Assembly (NCBI GenBank): GCA_963832245.1
Contig: CAWHTG010000004.1
Span: 62,001-126,000, forward strand
From: JABDBE01 sp963832245
Lineage (GTDB): Bacteria > Acidobacteriota > Terriglobia > Terriglobales > Acidobacteriaceae
Direction: 5' to 3'
DNA length: 64,000 nucleotides
Shown here: one piece after another, positions 27,600-36,371 of the stretch
Layout: each line of letters begins with the position of its first letter
How positions within the stretch are numbered: the stretch's first letter is position 1
Translations under genes and position numbers: made by a program
The notes under the pieces: generated by a model
Databases searched by the model: none
What the model was told of the DNA's origin: nothing
What the model saw: the letters and a program-made list of their open reading frames with translations, nothing else

Positions 27600-29132
27600 A
27601 TGCCATTTCCACGATTGACCGGAATTCTGCTCCACCCTATCTCGCTCCCATCGCGAGGCGGCATTGGCGACTTCGGCCCGGCTGCCTACGAGTTTCTCGA
27701 CTTCCTTGCGTCGGCACGCCAGGGGCTGTGGCAAGTCTTGCCGCTGGGACCGCCGGCGAATGGGGACTCTCCTTACTCCTCGACGTCAGCCTTTGCAGGC
27801 AATCCTTTGCTCGTGAGCCCGGAGCGCCTGGCCGAGCGCGGCTGGATCGAGGCTTCGCAGCTAAATACACTTCCCAATTCCAACGGTAACATCGACTACG
27901 ACCAGGTTAACGAAAGCAAGCTGCCCCTGCTGGCCGAAGCGGCGCGCAAGTTTCTAGACTCTGCGCCCGAAGCCGCTCGATCCCGCTTCGAACGATTTTG
28001 CACCGAGAATGACTGGTGGCTGGAAGACTTTGTCCTATTCGACGCGTTGAGGAGCCGCTATCGCAAGCAAGCCTGGAACACCTGGCCCGCCGAACTGGTG
28101 CGCCGCGACGCGGCGGCGCTGCAAATTGCACGCAAAGAATTAGCTTCGGACATGGCGGTTGGCCGGGTCATTCAGTGTTTTTTCTATGAGCAGTGGCGTG
28201 CCCTGCGTCTCTACTGCGCGCAAAGGTCCATCCGCGTGGTAGGCGATATTGCGATCTTTGTGGATTACGACAGCGCCGACGTATGGGCCAATCGAGAAAT
28301 GTTTCGTCTCAAGGATAACCTGGAGCCCGAGGCTGTTTCGGGCGTGCCTCCGGATGCCTTCAGCGAAACCGGTCAGCGCTGGGGCAACCCTCTTTACGAC
28401 TGGAACGCGCTGCGCTCGCAGGGTTACAAGTGGTGGGTTCAAAGATTGCGTTGGGCCGCACAGACGTGTGACTTCATCCGCCTCGATCATTTTCGCGGAT
28501 TCGCGCAGTTCTGGGAGATCCCCGCGAGCGAACCCACCGCGATCAATGGCCGCTGGGTGGACGGCCCCAAAGACGAGCTATTCAACAAACTGCGCGAGGA
28601 ACTCGGCGGGCTTCCCTTCTTTGCCGAAGATTTGGGCTACATTACCCAGGACGTGCACGAACTGCGCGAACGCCTTCACATTCCCGGCATGGCGGTGTTG
28701 CAGTTTGGCTTTGGCGACCCGGGCGCGCACATGTATCTGCCGCATCGTCTGACTACCGACCGCGTGATCTACACCGGTACCCACGACAATGACACAACTC
28801 TGGGTTGGTGGAATTCAAACGCAACCGACCACGAGCGCCGGGCCGCAAAAGCTTACGTCGGAAATTGTGCGGACGGAATTAACTGGGCCTTCATCCGCGC
28901 GGCTCAGGCTTCCGTAGCAAGTTTCTCGGTGTTTCCCCTCCAGGACGCTCTTGGCCTGGGCAGCGAAGCCCGCTTAAACACTCCGAGCGTAAAGACGGGA
29001 AATTATCATTGGCGATATCGGCCGGGATCGCTGACCTTCGATTTGGCTGAGCGTCTGGCGAACCTCGCCGAGGTCACCGACCGGCTTCCACAGCCAGTTC
29101 CAGTGCCAACCAGTGAAGAGTTCGTCGCCTGA
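27600..29132 (+). CDS. malQ: 4-alpha-glucanotransferase (amylomaltase)
   Basis: A 510-residue GH77 enzyme that moves alpha-1,4-glucan segments between maltooligosaccharides in glycogen or starch metabolism. The opening RLTGILLHPISLPSRGGIGDFG is typical. The nucleophile lies in FIRLDHFRGF, the acid/base Glu in FFAEDLGYI, and the third acid in GTHDNDTTLGWW. Length is normal. No other glycogen gene is nearby. An AT-rich stretch just upstream (about 27570-27592) may hold the promoter. Confidence 0.95.
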   Translation: MPFPRLTGILLHPISLPSRGGIGDFGPAAYEFLDFLASARQGLWQVLPLGPPANGDSPYSSTSAFAGNPLLVSPERLAERGWIEASQLNTLPNSNGNIDYDQVNESKLPLLAEAARKFLDSAPEAARSRFERFCTENDWWLEDFVLFDALRSRYRKQAWNTWPAELVRRDAAALQIARKELASDMAVGRVIQCFFYEQWRALRLYCAQRSIRVVGDIAIFVDYDSADVWANREMFRLKDNLEPEAVSGVPPDAFSETGQRWGNPLYDWNALRSQGYKWWVQRLRWAAQTCDFIRLDHFRGFAQFWEIPASEPTAINGRWVDGPKDELFNKLREELGGLPFFAEDLGYITQDVHELRERLHIPGMAVLQFGFGDPGAHMYLPHRLTTDRVIYTGTHDNDTTLGWWNSNATDHERRAAKAYVGNCADGINWAFIRAAQASVASFSVFPLQDALGLGSEARLNTPSVKTGNYHWRYRPGSLTFDLAERLANLAEVTDRLPQPVPVPTSEEFVA

Positions 29133-29149
29133 TTCTTCTCTGTGGCGGA

Positions 29150-30949
29150 CTAAGCCAGAGTGTATCTCCCCCGTTCGATTACTTTGTGAGCGATCTGCTG
29201 ACGCAACTCAATCGTATTGAAAAGCTCATGCTTCGCCAGCCGGCGCAAAATCGCCAACTGTGTGCGCAGCATATCGCCGTCAGCTACGGCGGCAATCACT
29301 TTCCTGGCCGCAGCTTCGATCTTCTCCATCGCCTGCGAAAGATAAACCCGCGTCATAGCGATGGGCAGGGACGCGGCATTTTCTCCATTGCGCTCTGCGA
29401 TCTTCTGCGCCCGCAGCACAGCGGATTCCATGGCATAGGTTTCGATGACGATGTCAGCAATCGCTCCCATCACTTCCTGCTGATCCTGAATCGCCTGCAT
29501 GTATTTCTGCGTAGCCGCTCCCGCGACGAACAGGCCAAGCTTCTTGGCCGAGATCACCAACTTCCGTTCTTCCGCAAGCGGTCCCTCCAGTTCCTCCCCG
29601 ACCGAAGGTCCGGACAACACTTCATCCATCAGCTTCTTGATCGCCGGCATGAGCGGTAACTGACCGGACATTGCGCGCTTCAGCAGGAAGCCAGTAATGA
29701 TGAGCCGGTTGATTTCGTTGGTGCCTTCGAAAATGCGATTGATGCGCGCATCGCGGTACGCTCGTTCGGCAGGATACTCTTCGACAAAGCCGTAGCCGCC
29801 GTAAATCTGCACCGTCTCGTCGACCACGTAGCCAACCATCTCCGAGCCCCAGACTTTGATGATGGAGCACTCAACGGCATATTCCTCGATGGCTTTGCGG
29901 GTTTCTTTCGCCGCATCAGCCCCAGACTTGTCGACCTCGGAAAGGGCGACATCCATCATGCCCACAGTGCGGTAGACGAGAGCCTCTCCGGTGTAGACGC
30001 CCACTGCCATGTTGGCCAGCTTTTCGCGAACCAGGCCGAAGTCGGCAATCACCTTGCCGAACGCTTTGCGCTGCTTGGCATAACCGATAGCGTTCTCGAG
30101 CGACAGGCGGGCGCCACCGACGCACATGGCGCCCAGCTTGAAACGGCCGACGTTTAGAATATTGAAAGCAATAACGTGCCCCTTGCCAATTTCGCCGAGA
30201 AGGTTCTCAACCGGAACTTTGCAGTCGTTCAAAACGATTGGGCAGGTGGACGACCCGCGGATGCCCATCTTGTGCTCCTCGGCGCCGATGGAGAATCCGG
30301 GAAAAGATTTTTCGACCAGGAACGCCGTGAACTTCTCCCCGTCAACCTTAGCGAAGACGGTGAACAGGTCAGCGAACCCGGCGTTCGTAATCCACATTTT
30401 CTCGCCGTTAAGAACGTAATGTTTTCCATCCTTCGAAAGCTCAGCGCGAGCTCGGCAATTGAGGGCGTCGGAGCCAGAAGAGGCTTCTGACAAAGCATAG
30501 GCGCCGACAAGCTCACCTGCCGCCAGCCGCGGCAAGTATTGCTTCTTTTGCTCCTCGGTGCCGAAATAGACGATGGGCAACGTGCCAATGCCAGTGTGTC
30601 CGCCCCAGGTAGTGGCGAAGCCAGCATATTTTGCGATGCGGTCGGCAATCACCGCGGCGGTGACTTTGTCCATTTCAAGGCCGCCGTAGGCCTCCGGAAT
30701 CTCGGCGGAACTGAGCCCCAGCTCGCCGGCTTTTTTCAGGAGGTCCCGAGTAATAGAAAAATCCTTATGTTCCATCTTCTCGATATTAGGGATGATCTCG
30801 TTGACAGCAAACTCGTCGGCCGTCTGCGCGATGAGCAGATGCTGCTCGGTGAAGTCTTCCGGCGTGAAGACGTCGTCGGGTTTGCGTTCTTCGAGAAGAA
30901 AGCTGCCGCCCGAGATTCTGGCTTGCGGAACTGCTGTCGTTGTCGCCAT
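29150..30949 (-). CDS. Acyl-CoA dehydrogenase
   Basis: A 599-residue FAD-dependent acyl-CoA dehydrogenase, the first step of fatty-acid beta-oxidation. It is longer than the 380-residue standard, with a C-terminal extension as in the FadE/ACAD9-like group of Acidobacteriota. Motifs include YALSEASSGSDAL, EKMWITNAGFADLFTVF, and IYGGYGFVEEYPAERAYRDARI. The ATG at 30949 is used; the eight upstream codons back to 30973 fall in a family I repeat. It lies 3' to the thiolase gene in the same direction and probably belongs to the same pathway block. Confidence 0.92.
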   Translation of the reverse strand: MATTTAVPQARISGGSFLLEERKPDDVFTPEDFTEQHLLIAQTADEFAVNEIIPNIEKMEHKDFSITRDLLKKAGELGLSSAEIPEAYGGLEMDKVTAAVIADRIAKYAGFATTWGGHTGIGTLPIVYFGTEEQKKQYLPRLAAGELVGAYALSEASSGSDALNCRARAELSKDGKHYVLNGEKMWITNAGFADLFTVFAKVDGEKFTAFLVEKSFPGFSIGAEEHKMGIRGSSTCPIVLNDCKVPVENLLGEIGKGHVIAFNILNVGRFKLGAMCVGGARLSLENAIGYAKQRKAFGKVIADFGLVREKLANMAVGVYTGEALVYRTVGMMDVALSEVDKSGADAAKETRKAIEEYAVECSIIKVWGSEMVGYVVDETVQIYGGYGFVEEYPAERAYRDARINRIFEGTNEINRLIITGFLLKRAMSGQLPLMPAIKKLMDEVLSGPSVGEELEGPLAEERKLVISAKKLGLFVAGAATQKYMQAIQDQQEVMGAIADIVIETYAMESAVLRAQKIAERNGENAASLPIAMTRVYLSQAMEKIEAAARKVIAAVADGDMLRTQLAILRRLAKHELFNTIELRQQIAHKVIERGRYTLA

Positions 30950-30969
30950 TTTCGATCGAATCCTCTCCA

Positions 30970-31044
30970 CCACAGAGACACAGAGAATGTCTTCATTCTA
31001 TCGGTAGAGGGTAAATAAATCTCTGTGACTCTGCGTCTCTGTGG
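30970..31044. repeat. Family I inverted repeat (CCACAGAGACACAGAG / CTCTGTGG)
   Basis: Left arm CCACAGAGACACAGAG and right arm CTCTGTGACTCTGCGTCTCT with GTGG enclose about 34 bases. It fills most of the gap between thiolase and acyl-CoA dehydrogenase and touches the start of the latter. A half-copy with TCTCAGCGTTCTGTGCG is near 14875. Confidence 0.8.
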
Positions 31045-31082
31045 CGAATCGAAAGGGTTGTCCTTTCGTGTTTTTCAAAAGG

Positions 31083-32261
31083 TCAAGCCAGATTCTCGAA
31101 AATCCCCGCCGCCCCCATACCGCCACCGACGCACATGGTTACCAGCCCGTACTTGGCATTGCGCCGTTTCATCTCGCGAATGATCGTAGCTGTGAGCTTC
31201 GCCCCGGTACAGCCCAGAGGATGGCCCAGCGCAACCGCGCCGCCGTTCGGGTTAATGCGCTCAGGATCGAGACCGCCTTGTTTGATCACTGCCAGCGATT
31301 GCGCCGCGAAAGCCTCATTCAATTCAATGACGCCGATGTCTGCCAGCTTGAGCCCGGCCATCTTAAGCGCCTTTGGAATTGCGAACACGGGTCCCAGTCC
31401 CATTTCTTCAGGCTTGTAACCAGCGGTAGCGAAGGAAACATAGCGCGCCAGCGGCTTGATGCTTAACTGCTGGGCGCGATCCGCGGACATCACCACAGCC
31501 GCTGCCGCGCCATCCGACATCTGCGACGAATTGCCGGCGGTCACTGTACCTTTCGCGTGGAACGCCGGTTTCAGCGCGAGCAGCGCTTCCAGCGAAGTGT
31601 CGGCACGCGGGCCTTCATCGACTTTGAAGATGATCTCCTGGCGCTTCGGCTTCGAGCCGTTGGGCGTAGTGAAGCTCACCGGTACCGCAACGGTTTCGTC
31701 CGCAAACTTGCCGGCTTGAATCGCGGCCAGCGCCTTCTGATGGCTTCGATAGGAGAATTCGTCCGCGTCCTCGCGCGTGATGCCGTAGCGCTGTGCCAGC
31801 CTCTCCGCGGTCAGTCCCATGGAAAGATACGCGTCAGGATAATGGTCCACCAGCCAGGGATTAGGCGAGATCTTGTGCCCACCCATGGGAATCATCGACA
31901 TAGATTCGGTGCCGCCCGCAACGATGATTTCGGCTCCGCCGCTCATGATGCGCTCGGCCGCCATGGCAATCGCTTGCAAGCCAGACGAGCAGAAGCGGTT
32001 GATAGTCAGCGCCGAAACCTCCACTGGGAGCCCAGCCCGCAACAAGGCGATGCGCGCGACGTTCATCCCCTGTTCAGCCTCAGGCATGGCACAGCCCAAG
32101 ATCACGTCCTCGATTTCCTGAGCGTTAACTTGCGGCACCCGCTCGAGCGCACCCTTGATCGCGACCGCGGCAAGTTCATCAGGACGCGTAGCGCGGAGCG
32201 TGCCTTTGAAGGCGCGTCCCACGGGCGTGCGGACAGAAGAGGCAATAACAACTTCACGCAT
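31083..32261 (-). CDS. Acetyl-CoA acyltransferase (thiolase)
   Basis: A 392-residue thiolase that cleaves 3-ketoacyl-CoA in the last step of beta-oxidation (or condenses acetyl-CoA in reverse). The acyl-carrying Cys91 lies in NRFCSSGLQAIAM, the His in GGAVALGHPLG, and the second Cys in VTMCVGGGMGAAGIFE. Length is typical. Its place between the multienzyme and acyl-CoA dehydrogenase genes favours a degradative FadA-type role. Confidence 0.93.
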   Translation of the reverse strand: MREVVIASSVRTPVGRAFKGTLRATRPDELAAVAIKGALERVPQVNAQEIEDVILGCAMPEAEQGMNVARIALLRAGLPVEVSALTINRFCSSGLQAIAMAAERIMSGGAEIIVAGGTESMSMIPMGGHKISPNPWLVDHYPDAYLSMGLTAERLAQRYGITREDADEFSYRSHQKALAAIQAGKFADETVAVPVSFTTPNGSKPKRQEIIFKVDEGPRADTSLEALLALKPAFHAKGTVTAGNSSQMSDGAAAAVVMSADRAQQLSIKPLARYVSFATAGYKPEEMGLGPVFAIPKALKMAGLKLADIGVIELNEAFAAQSLAVIKQGGLDPERINPNGGAVALGHPLGCTGAKLTATIIREMKRRNAKYGLVTMCVGGGMGAAGIFENLA

Positions 32262-32346
32262 TGGGAACTCCTCAAGCTAGTTTAGATTGTTGATGGACGA
32301 TTTTCGATTGAATGATTGTTGCGTGGTAACTGCAGACTGCAGTTGC

Positions 32347-32559
32347 TCACTCGAAAACATCGCTCTCGGGATTAACGGCCTGGCACTTGGCCGGGTGTGG
32401 GTCGGAGTTGAAGTTGTCGAGTGTGTCGAACGATTCCTTATCGGCTTCGAACGAATCACCGATCAACGCCTGGCACCATTCGGCAGCCTCCCGTTCACGT
32501 TCCAGGTCACTCCCCATCTCGCGATACCCTTCTTTCAGTCGCTTGTTTTCCCCACGCAA
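32347..32559 (-). CDS. Possible small charged protein
   Basis: An open frame of up to 70 residues, rich in Glu, Lys and Asp (KRLKEGYREMGSDLERERE, then EWCQALIGDSF), which reads like real protein. The first start would be TTG at 32559; an ATG at 32517 with GAAGG upstream gives 56 residues. The composition and AEEW-like helix recall small antitoxins, but no family can be named. It lies between the thiolase gene and the tRNA terminator. Confidence 0.4.
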   Translation of the reverse strand: MRGENKRLKEGYREMGSDLEREREAAEWCQALIGDSFEADKESFDTLDNFNSDPHPAKCQAVNPESDVFE

Positions 32560-32606
32560 ACCGTCCCAAGTGGTCGTATTTCTTCCCTACTAATCTATTC
32601 TTCAGA

Positions 32607-32636
32607 AAGCAAAACCCGGACCGTTTCCGGTCCGGG
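32607..32636 (-). terminator. Rho-independent terminator downstream of the tRNA gene
   Basis: On the minus strand CCCGGACCG-GAAA-CGGTCCGGG is a 9 bp stem with a GAAA tetraloop, followed by TTTTGCTTT. It lies about 125 bases after the tRNA 3' end. Confidence 0.85.
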
Positions 32637-32760
32637 GATCAGCCTGTCCAGCTATCAAGGTAATTATCAGGAGCGGGCACCCGGAAGTCAACATTACTCG
32701 GGAGGAGCCCGCCTGTCCAAGGACTCCCCTGCAGCTTCCCCTACCTAACCAGGGACGCTG

Positions 32761-32832
32761 TGGACCCGACGGGATTCGAACCCGCACCTTCCGGCTGGAC
32801 AGGCTGATTTGCTCCCGTTACACCACGGGCCC
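32761..32832 (-). tRNA. tRNA, best read as Asp(GUC), with a weak anticodon stem
   Basis: The acceptor stem GGGCCCG pairs with CGGGUCC (one G-U), and the T arm is GCGGG-UUCGAAU-CCCGU. The anticodon loop reads CUGUCCA, giving GUC. The anticodon stem UCAGC/GCCGG has one A-C mismatch and one U-G pair, the D stem has three pairs, and the discriminator is A where tRNA-Asp usually has G. No CCA is encoded. The identity is therefore moderate, and a decayed or atypical tRNA is possible. It sits between beta-oxidation genes on the same strand. Confidence 0.65.
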
Positions 32833-32920
32833 CAATGCAGGGTATGGGTTTCAGCTAGGACCCGCAAGGTTGTGCATCACACCCATTTCTGCCCAGGTTC
32901 CGATCTGGGACCAAACTTCT

Positions 32921-35365
32921 TCAATTCCTCAGCGTCTTTCCCGTCTTCAGCGTGTACTGAATGCGCTCCTGGGTCTTCTTTTCCCCGCACAGGGATTTGA
33001 ATCCCTCGCGCTCCAGATCGAGGATGTACTGCTCACTCACCGGCGTGGCTGCGGTTACGTTCCCGCCGCATAGCACTTCTGCGATTTTCGTCGCAAGCTT
33101 GACTTCGTATTCAGTGATGTAGTCTCCCTGGCGCATGAGGTGAACGCCCATCTTTAACGCGGCTAGAATGTTTTCTCCGGGAGCGGGAATGTCAATACGG
33201 GGCTGCGGAGGCTCGTATCCGGCGCGCACCAATTCGAGAGCGCGGGCTTTGGCGTCAGCGAGAACGCGCCCACGGTTCATGGTGATGTTATCGGAATCTT
33301 TCAGGAAGCCGAGGCCACGAGCTTCGTGAGCCGACGTCGCGACTTTCGCAGTCGCGATCGTCTCGAAGATTTTCTTCATGGCTTCTATCAGTTCAACGGA
33401 TTCGCCTCGGCCGCCGGGCCGGATGGACTCCGCGCTGTCGATGGCCCGGAGCAACATTTCTTTGCAGCCACCGGCTCCGGGAAGCAAGCCAACGCCGACC
33501 TCGACTAATCCCATGTAGAGCTCGGCGTGAGGTTGTAAGGCGGCAGCGTGCAGCGAAATTTCGGTGCCTCCGCCAAGCGTCAGCCCGAATGGCGCGGCCA
33601 CCACCGGTTTGGGAGAGAACTTGATGGCCTGGGTCATGCCCTGGAAGGTGCGGATGGCGAGGTCGACGTCGTCCCATTCTTCTTCCTGGATCGACATGAG
33701 CAGCAGCATGAGATTCGCGCCGACGGAGAAGTTTGCGGCGTCGTTGGTGATCACGAATGCGTCGAATGCGTCGCCGAGACCACCGGGTTTCAAGGTTTGG
33801 GAGATCAGTTGCACGATGTCGGAACCGATCGAGTTCATCTTGGAATGGAACTCGATGCAGCCCACGCCATCCCCGAGATCGACCAGCGACGCGCCGGAAT
33901 TCTTCTTCACCACTCCATTCGATTTCTTCGCGACTTCGACGGACCAGACGCCGCTAGGGACTTTTACCGGTTCATAGTTCGCAGTCTTCAAATCCCAGTA
34001 AGCTCGACCGGAGGCAGCCTTGGGGTCATCCAGATACCACGATTTCTTGCCGGAGGCGAGCAACTGTTCGACATTTGCCGCAACCGGACGACCTTCTTTT
34101 TTCATGCGCGCGACAGTAGCATCCACGCCGGCCGCGTCCCAAAGTTCGAACGGGCCCAACTCCCAGTTGAAACCGAGGCGCATGGCGCGATCGATCTCAA
34201 CAATGGAATCGGAAATCTCCGGAATGCGATTCGCGCAGTAGGTCCAGAGATCAGACAGAGCCGACCAGAGAAACGTACCGGCGCGGTCATTCTTCTGCGG
34301 ACCGCCGCCGTCAAGCCCCAAGAGCATCTTCAGACGTGCTCCGGTCTGCTCGATATTCTTGGCCATATCGAGGGTGGGGAACTTGGGTTTCTGGCGCGGG
34401 TGATATTCCAGCGTTTTCCAATCGAGGGCGAGGCGCTCATCTTCTCCACCATCACCACCCTTCACCTTTTTGTAAAAGCCACCCTTAGTCTTGTCGCCAA
34501 GCCATTTGCGCTCCAGCATTTGTTTATAAAAATCAGGAAGCGTTAGGTCGCTACGCTCGTCGAGCGTGGCGGGCGAGTCGCCCGCCACCACACGGGTCAT
34601 GTTTGAAACTACGTGGCCGAGAATGTCGAGTCCAACCAAATCAATGGTGCGAAATGTTGCGGATCTTGGCCAGCCCACGGCCTGCCCAGTGAGCGCATCC
34701 ACGTCTTCAATGCTCAGATCCATCTCCTGCATCAGGCGCATGACGTTGAGTACTGAAAATGTGCCGATGCGATTGCCAATGAAGTTCGGCGTGTCTTTGG
34801 CGAGGACAATGCCCTTGCCAAGATGAATGTCGCAGAAGTGGGCCACGGCATCGATGGCGGCGCGGTCGCTGTCCGGCGTGGGAATGATTTCGAGGAGGCG
34901 CATGTAGCGCGGCGGATTGAAGAAGTGCGTCCCAAACCAGCAGCGGCGAAAGTCGTCCGAGAATCCTTCGGCAATTTTTCCCACCGGCAGCCCACTGGTA
35001 TTGGTCGTAACGATGGTCCCCAGCTTGCGGATGGCTTCCACTTTTCGCAACAATGCCCGCTTGAGATCAAGGTTCTCAACGACCGCCTCGATGATCCAGT
35101 CCACGTGAGCCAGCCGCTTGAGGTCATCGTCGAAGTTACCGACGGTAATCAGGCGCGCGAGCGATGCTTCCATGAAAGCGGCGGGCTTGGATTTCTTCGC
35201 GGCCTCGAGTCCCGCAGCGGCGATCTTATTTCGCGCGGGCCCATCAGCATCAGGGGGAACGATGTCGAACAGATAACTCGGCACTCCCGCGTTGGCGAAG
35301 TGCGCAGCGATCCGGGCGCCCATGGTTCCGGCACCAAGAACTGCGACTCTGTGAATCGGTTTCAT
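32921..35365 (-). CDS. 3-hydroxyacyl-CoA dehydrogenase / enoyl-CoA hydratase multienzyme
   Basis: A protein of about 814 residues for the two middle steps of beta-oxidation. The NAD-binding dehydrogenase comes first (VAVLGAGTMGARIAAHFANAG at residues 7-27, then TNTSGLPV and HFFNPPRYM) and the crotonase domain last (FGLTLGGGTEISLHAA), the reverse of E. coli FadB order but common for this group. About residues 256-274, between HVVSNM and LPDFYKQMLERKWLG, are partly encoded by a family A repeat that lengthens the loop by several residues. The ATG at 35365 is preferred to the adjacent TTG. The tRNA gene and thiolase follow. Confidence 0.92.
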   Translation of the reverse strand: MKPIHRVAVLGAGTMGARIAAHFANAGVPSYLFDIVPPDADGPARNKIAAAGLEAAKKSKPAAFMEASLARLITVGNFDDDLKRLAHVDWIIEAVVENLDLKRALLRKVEAIRKLGTIVTTNTSGLPVGKIAEGFSDDFRRCWFGTHFFNPPRYMRLLEIIPTPDSDRAAIDAVAHFCDIHLGKGIVLAKDTPNFIGNRIGTFSVLNVMRLMQEMDLSIEDVDALTGQAVGWPRSATFRTIDLVGLDILGHVVSNMTRVVAGDSPATLDERSDLTLPDFYKQMLERKWLGDKTKGGFYKKVKGGDGGEDERLALDWKTLEYHPRQKPKFPTLDMAKNIEQTGARLKMLLGLDGGGPQKNDRAGTFLWSALSDLWTYCANRIPEISDSIVEIDRAMRLGFNWELGPFELWDAAGVDATVARMKKEGRPVAANVEQLLASGKKSWYLDDPKAASGRAYWDLKTANYEPVKVPSGVWSVEVAKKSNGVVKKNSGASLVDLGDGVGCIEFHSKMNSIGSDIVQLISQTLKPGGLGDAFDAFVITNDAANFSVGANLMLLLMSIQEEEWDDVDLAIRTFQGMTQAIKFSPKPVVAAPFGLTLGGGTEISLHAAALQPHAELYMGLVEVGVGLLPGAGGCKEMLLRAIDSAESIRPGGRGESVELIEAMKKIFETIATAKVATSAHEARGLGFLKDSDNITMNRGRVLADAKARALELVRAGYEPPQPRIDIPAPGENILAALKMGVHLMRQGDYITEYEVKLATKIAEVLCGGNVTAATPVSEQYILDLEREGFKSLCGEKKTQERIQYTLKTGKTLRN
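34566..34592. repeat. Family A palindrome in frame in the beta-oxidation multienzyme gene
   Basis: GTGGCGGGCGAGTCGCCCGC with CACCAC is a 10 bp stem around GAGTC-like centre. On the coding strand it reads VVAGDSPAT, the same peptide type (VTGDSPV) that the family A copy gives in selD. Confidence 0.82.
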
Positions 35366-35716
35366 CAAGCGAACACTCCTATCTCGAAGGTGCCTTCCGT
35401 CCTGTTTTCTAAAGTTGAAAGGAAGGCTTATGCAGCGACCGAGACGCAGCCAGTTGCGTCTCTACAGAAAAAAGAAAATGAGTTATGCAAGCAGTTTATC
35501 CATCCAACAGCTGTTTTGGCCACTCTTGATCGCCAGCATGTGGGACAAGACAGGAAAAGGTCCAAAAATACCGCAGGCGCGTGCCGCATTAGATGTGGGG
35601 TGAGAATGGCAGCGGCACGCGCCTCAATCAAGTTGGATTGACGATAATCGGCGAACGAACGGGAGTCAAGGTTATAGATCACCGATCCACGTGACGCATG
35701 GGCGGACGCGACTTCG
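35366..35716. other. Intergenic stretch with a diverged family D repeat, no gene seen
   Basis: The 351 bases between the multienzyme and Nudix genes hold GAGACGCAGC-CA-GTTGCGTCTC (about 35441-35463), a diverged family D palindrome. Short open frames here have no protein-like character. The promoter of the multienzyme gene should lie near its right end. Confidence 0.5.
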
Positions 35717-36211
35717 CTAAAGCTCAGGGTGCGCTTTCACGTATGCCTCCGCCCGACGAACCATATCCTTTTCGCCTCGGTAAGCCAGCTGCCGGGCTGC
35801 GTCTTCCAGGGCAATCCACAATGCACGCTTCACTTCGATGCGCATCTCGGGAGCGATCTCGTCGATTTGGCCAGATTGGTAGAGGAAAAGATAAAAGCTG
35901 ACGATTTTAAAAACGCGATCTTTATCTCCCCAGGATCGCACGTAGGCATACTTAATATCACCGAGTTTCGTTATTCGAACGGCAGTAATTCCCGTCTCTT
36001 CAACAATCTCGCGAGCGGCGGTTTGCTCGGGTTTTTCGCCCGGATCGACCAAGCCCTTGGGCAGCGCCAGTAACATTTTTTGCGATGTCTTCCTTCGCCC
36101 GCTGGCGGAAACTGGCGGAAGGGACTCTCTTTGGGGCTCAATGACGGCCATCTGCCATTCCTCCCTCGCATGTCGCACCACCACCCCGCCCGCGGAAATC
36201 TCTCGGATCAT
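35717..36211 (-). CDS. Nudix hydrolase
   Basis: A 164-residue Nudix protein that should hydrolyse a nucleoside diphosphate linked to another moiety. The Nudix box is GLVDPGEKPEQTAAREIVEE followed by TG, with all expected Glu residues. The start is ATG 36211 (MIREISAGGVVV), the normal family N-terminus; the much longer upstream frame lies antisense to the patatin gene and is not credible. It is divergent from the patatin gene with a 160-base gap between them. Confidence 0.9.
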   Translation of the reverse strand: MIREISAGGVVVRHAREEWQMAVIEPQRESLPPVSASGRRKTSQKMLLALPKGLVDPGEKPEQTAAREIVEETGITAVRITKLGDIKYAYVRSWGDKDRVFKIVSFYLFLYQSGQIDEIAPEMRIEVKRALWIALEDAARQLAYRGEKDMVRRAEAYVKAHPEL

Positions 36212-36371
36212 ATGTGTCAACCTACCAGAAACACAGGAGTTAGTCACGGCAGGCGGCAGCCTTAGTAATTCTGGGTAACCCTGCAGCCGTAATCTGGTGC
36301 CTTCAACCCGGCTATGAAACGATTGGCCTTGAACTGGCATCTTACTTGCAGGTTTAGTCTGGGGTAGGAGA

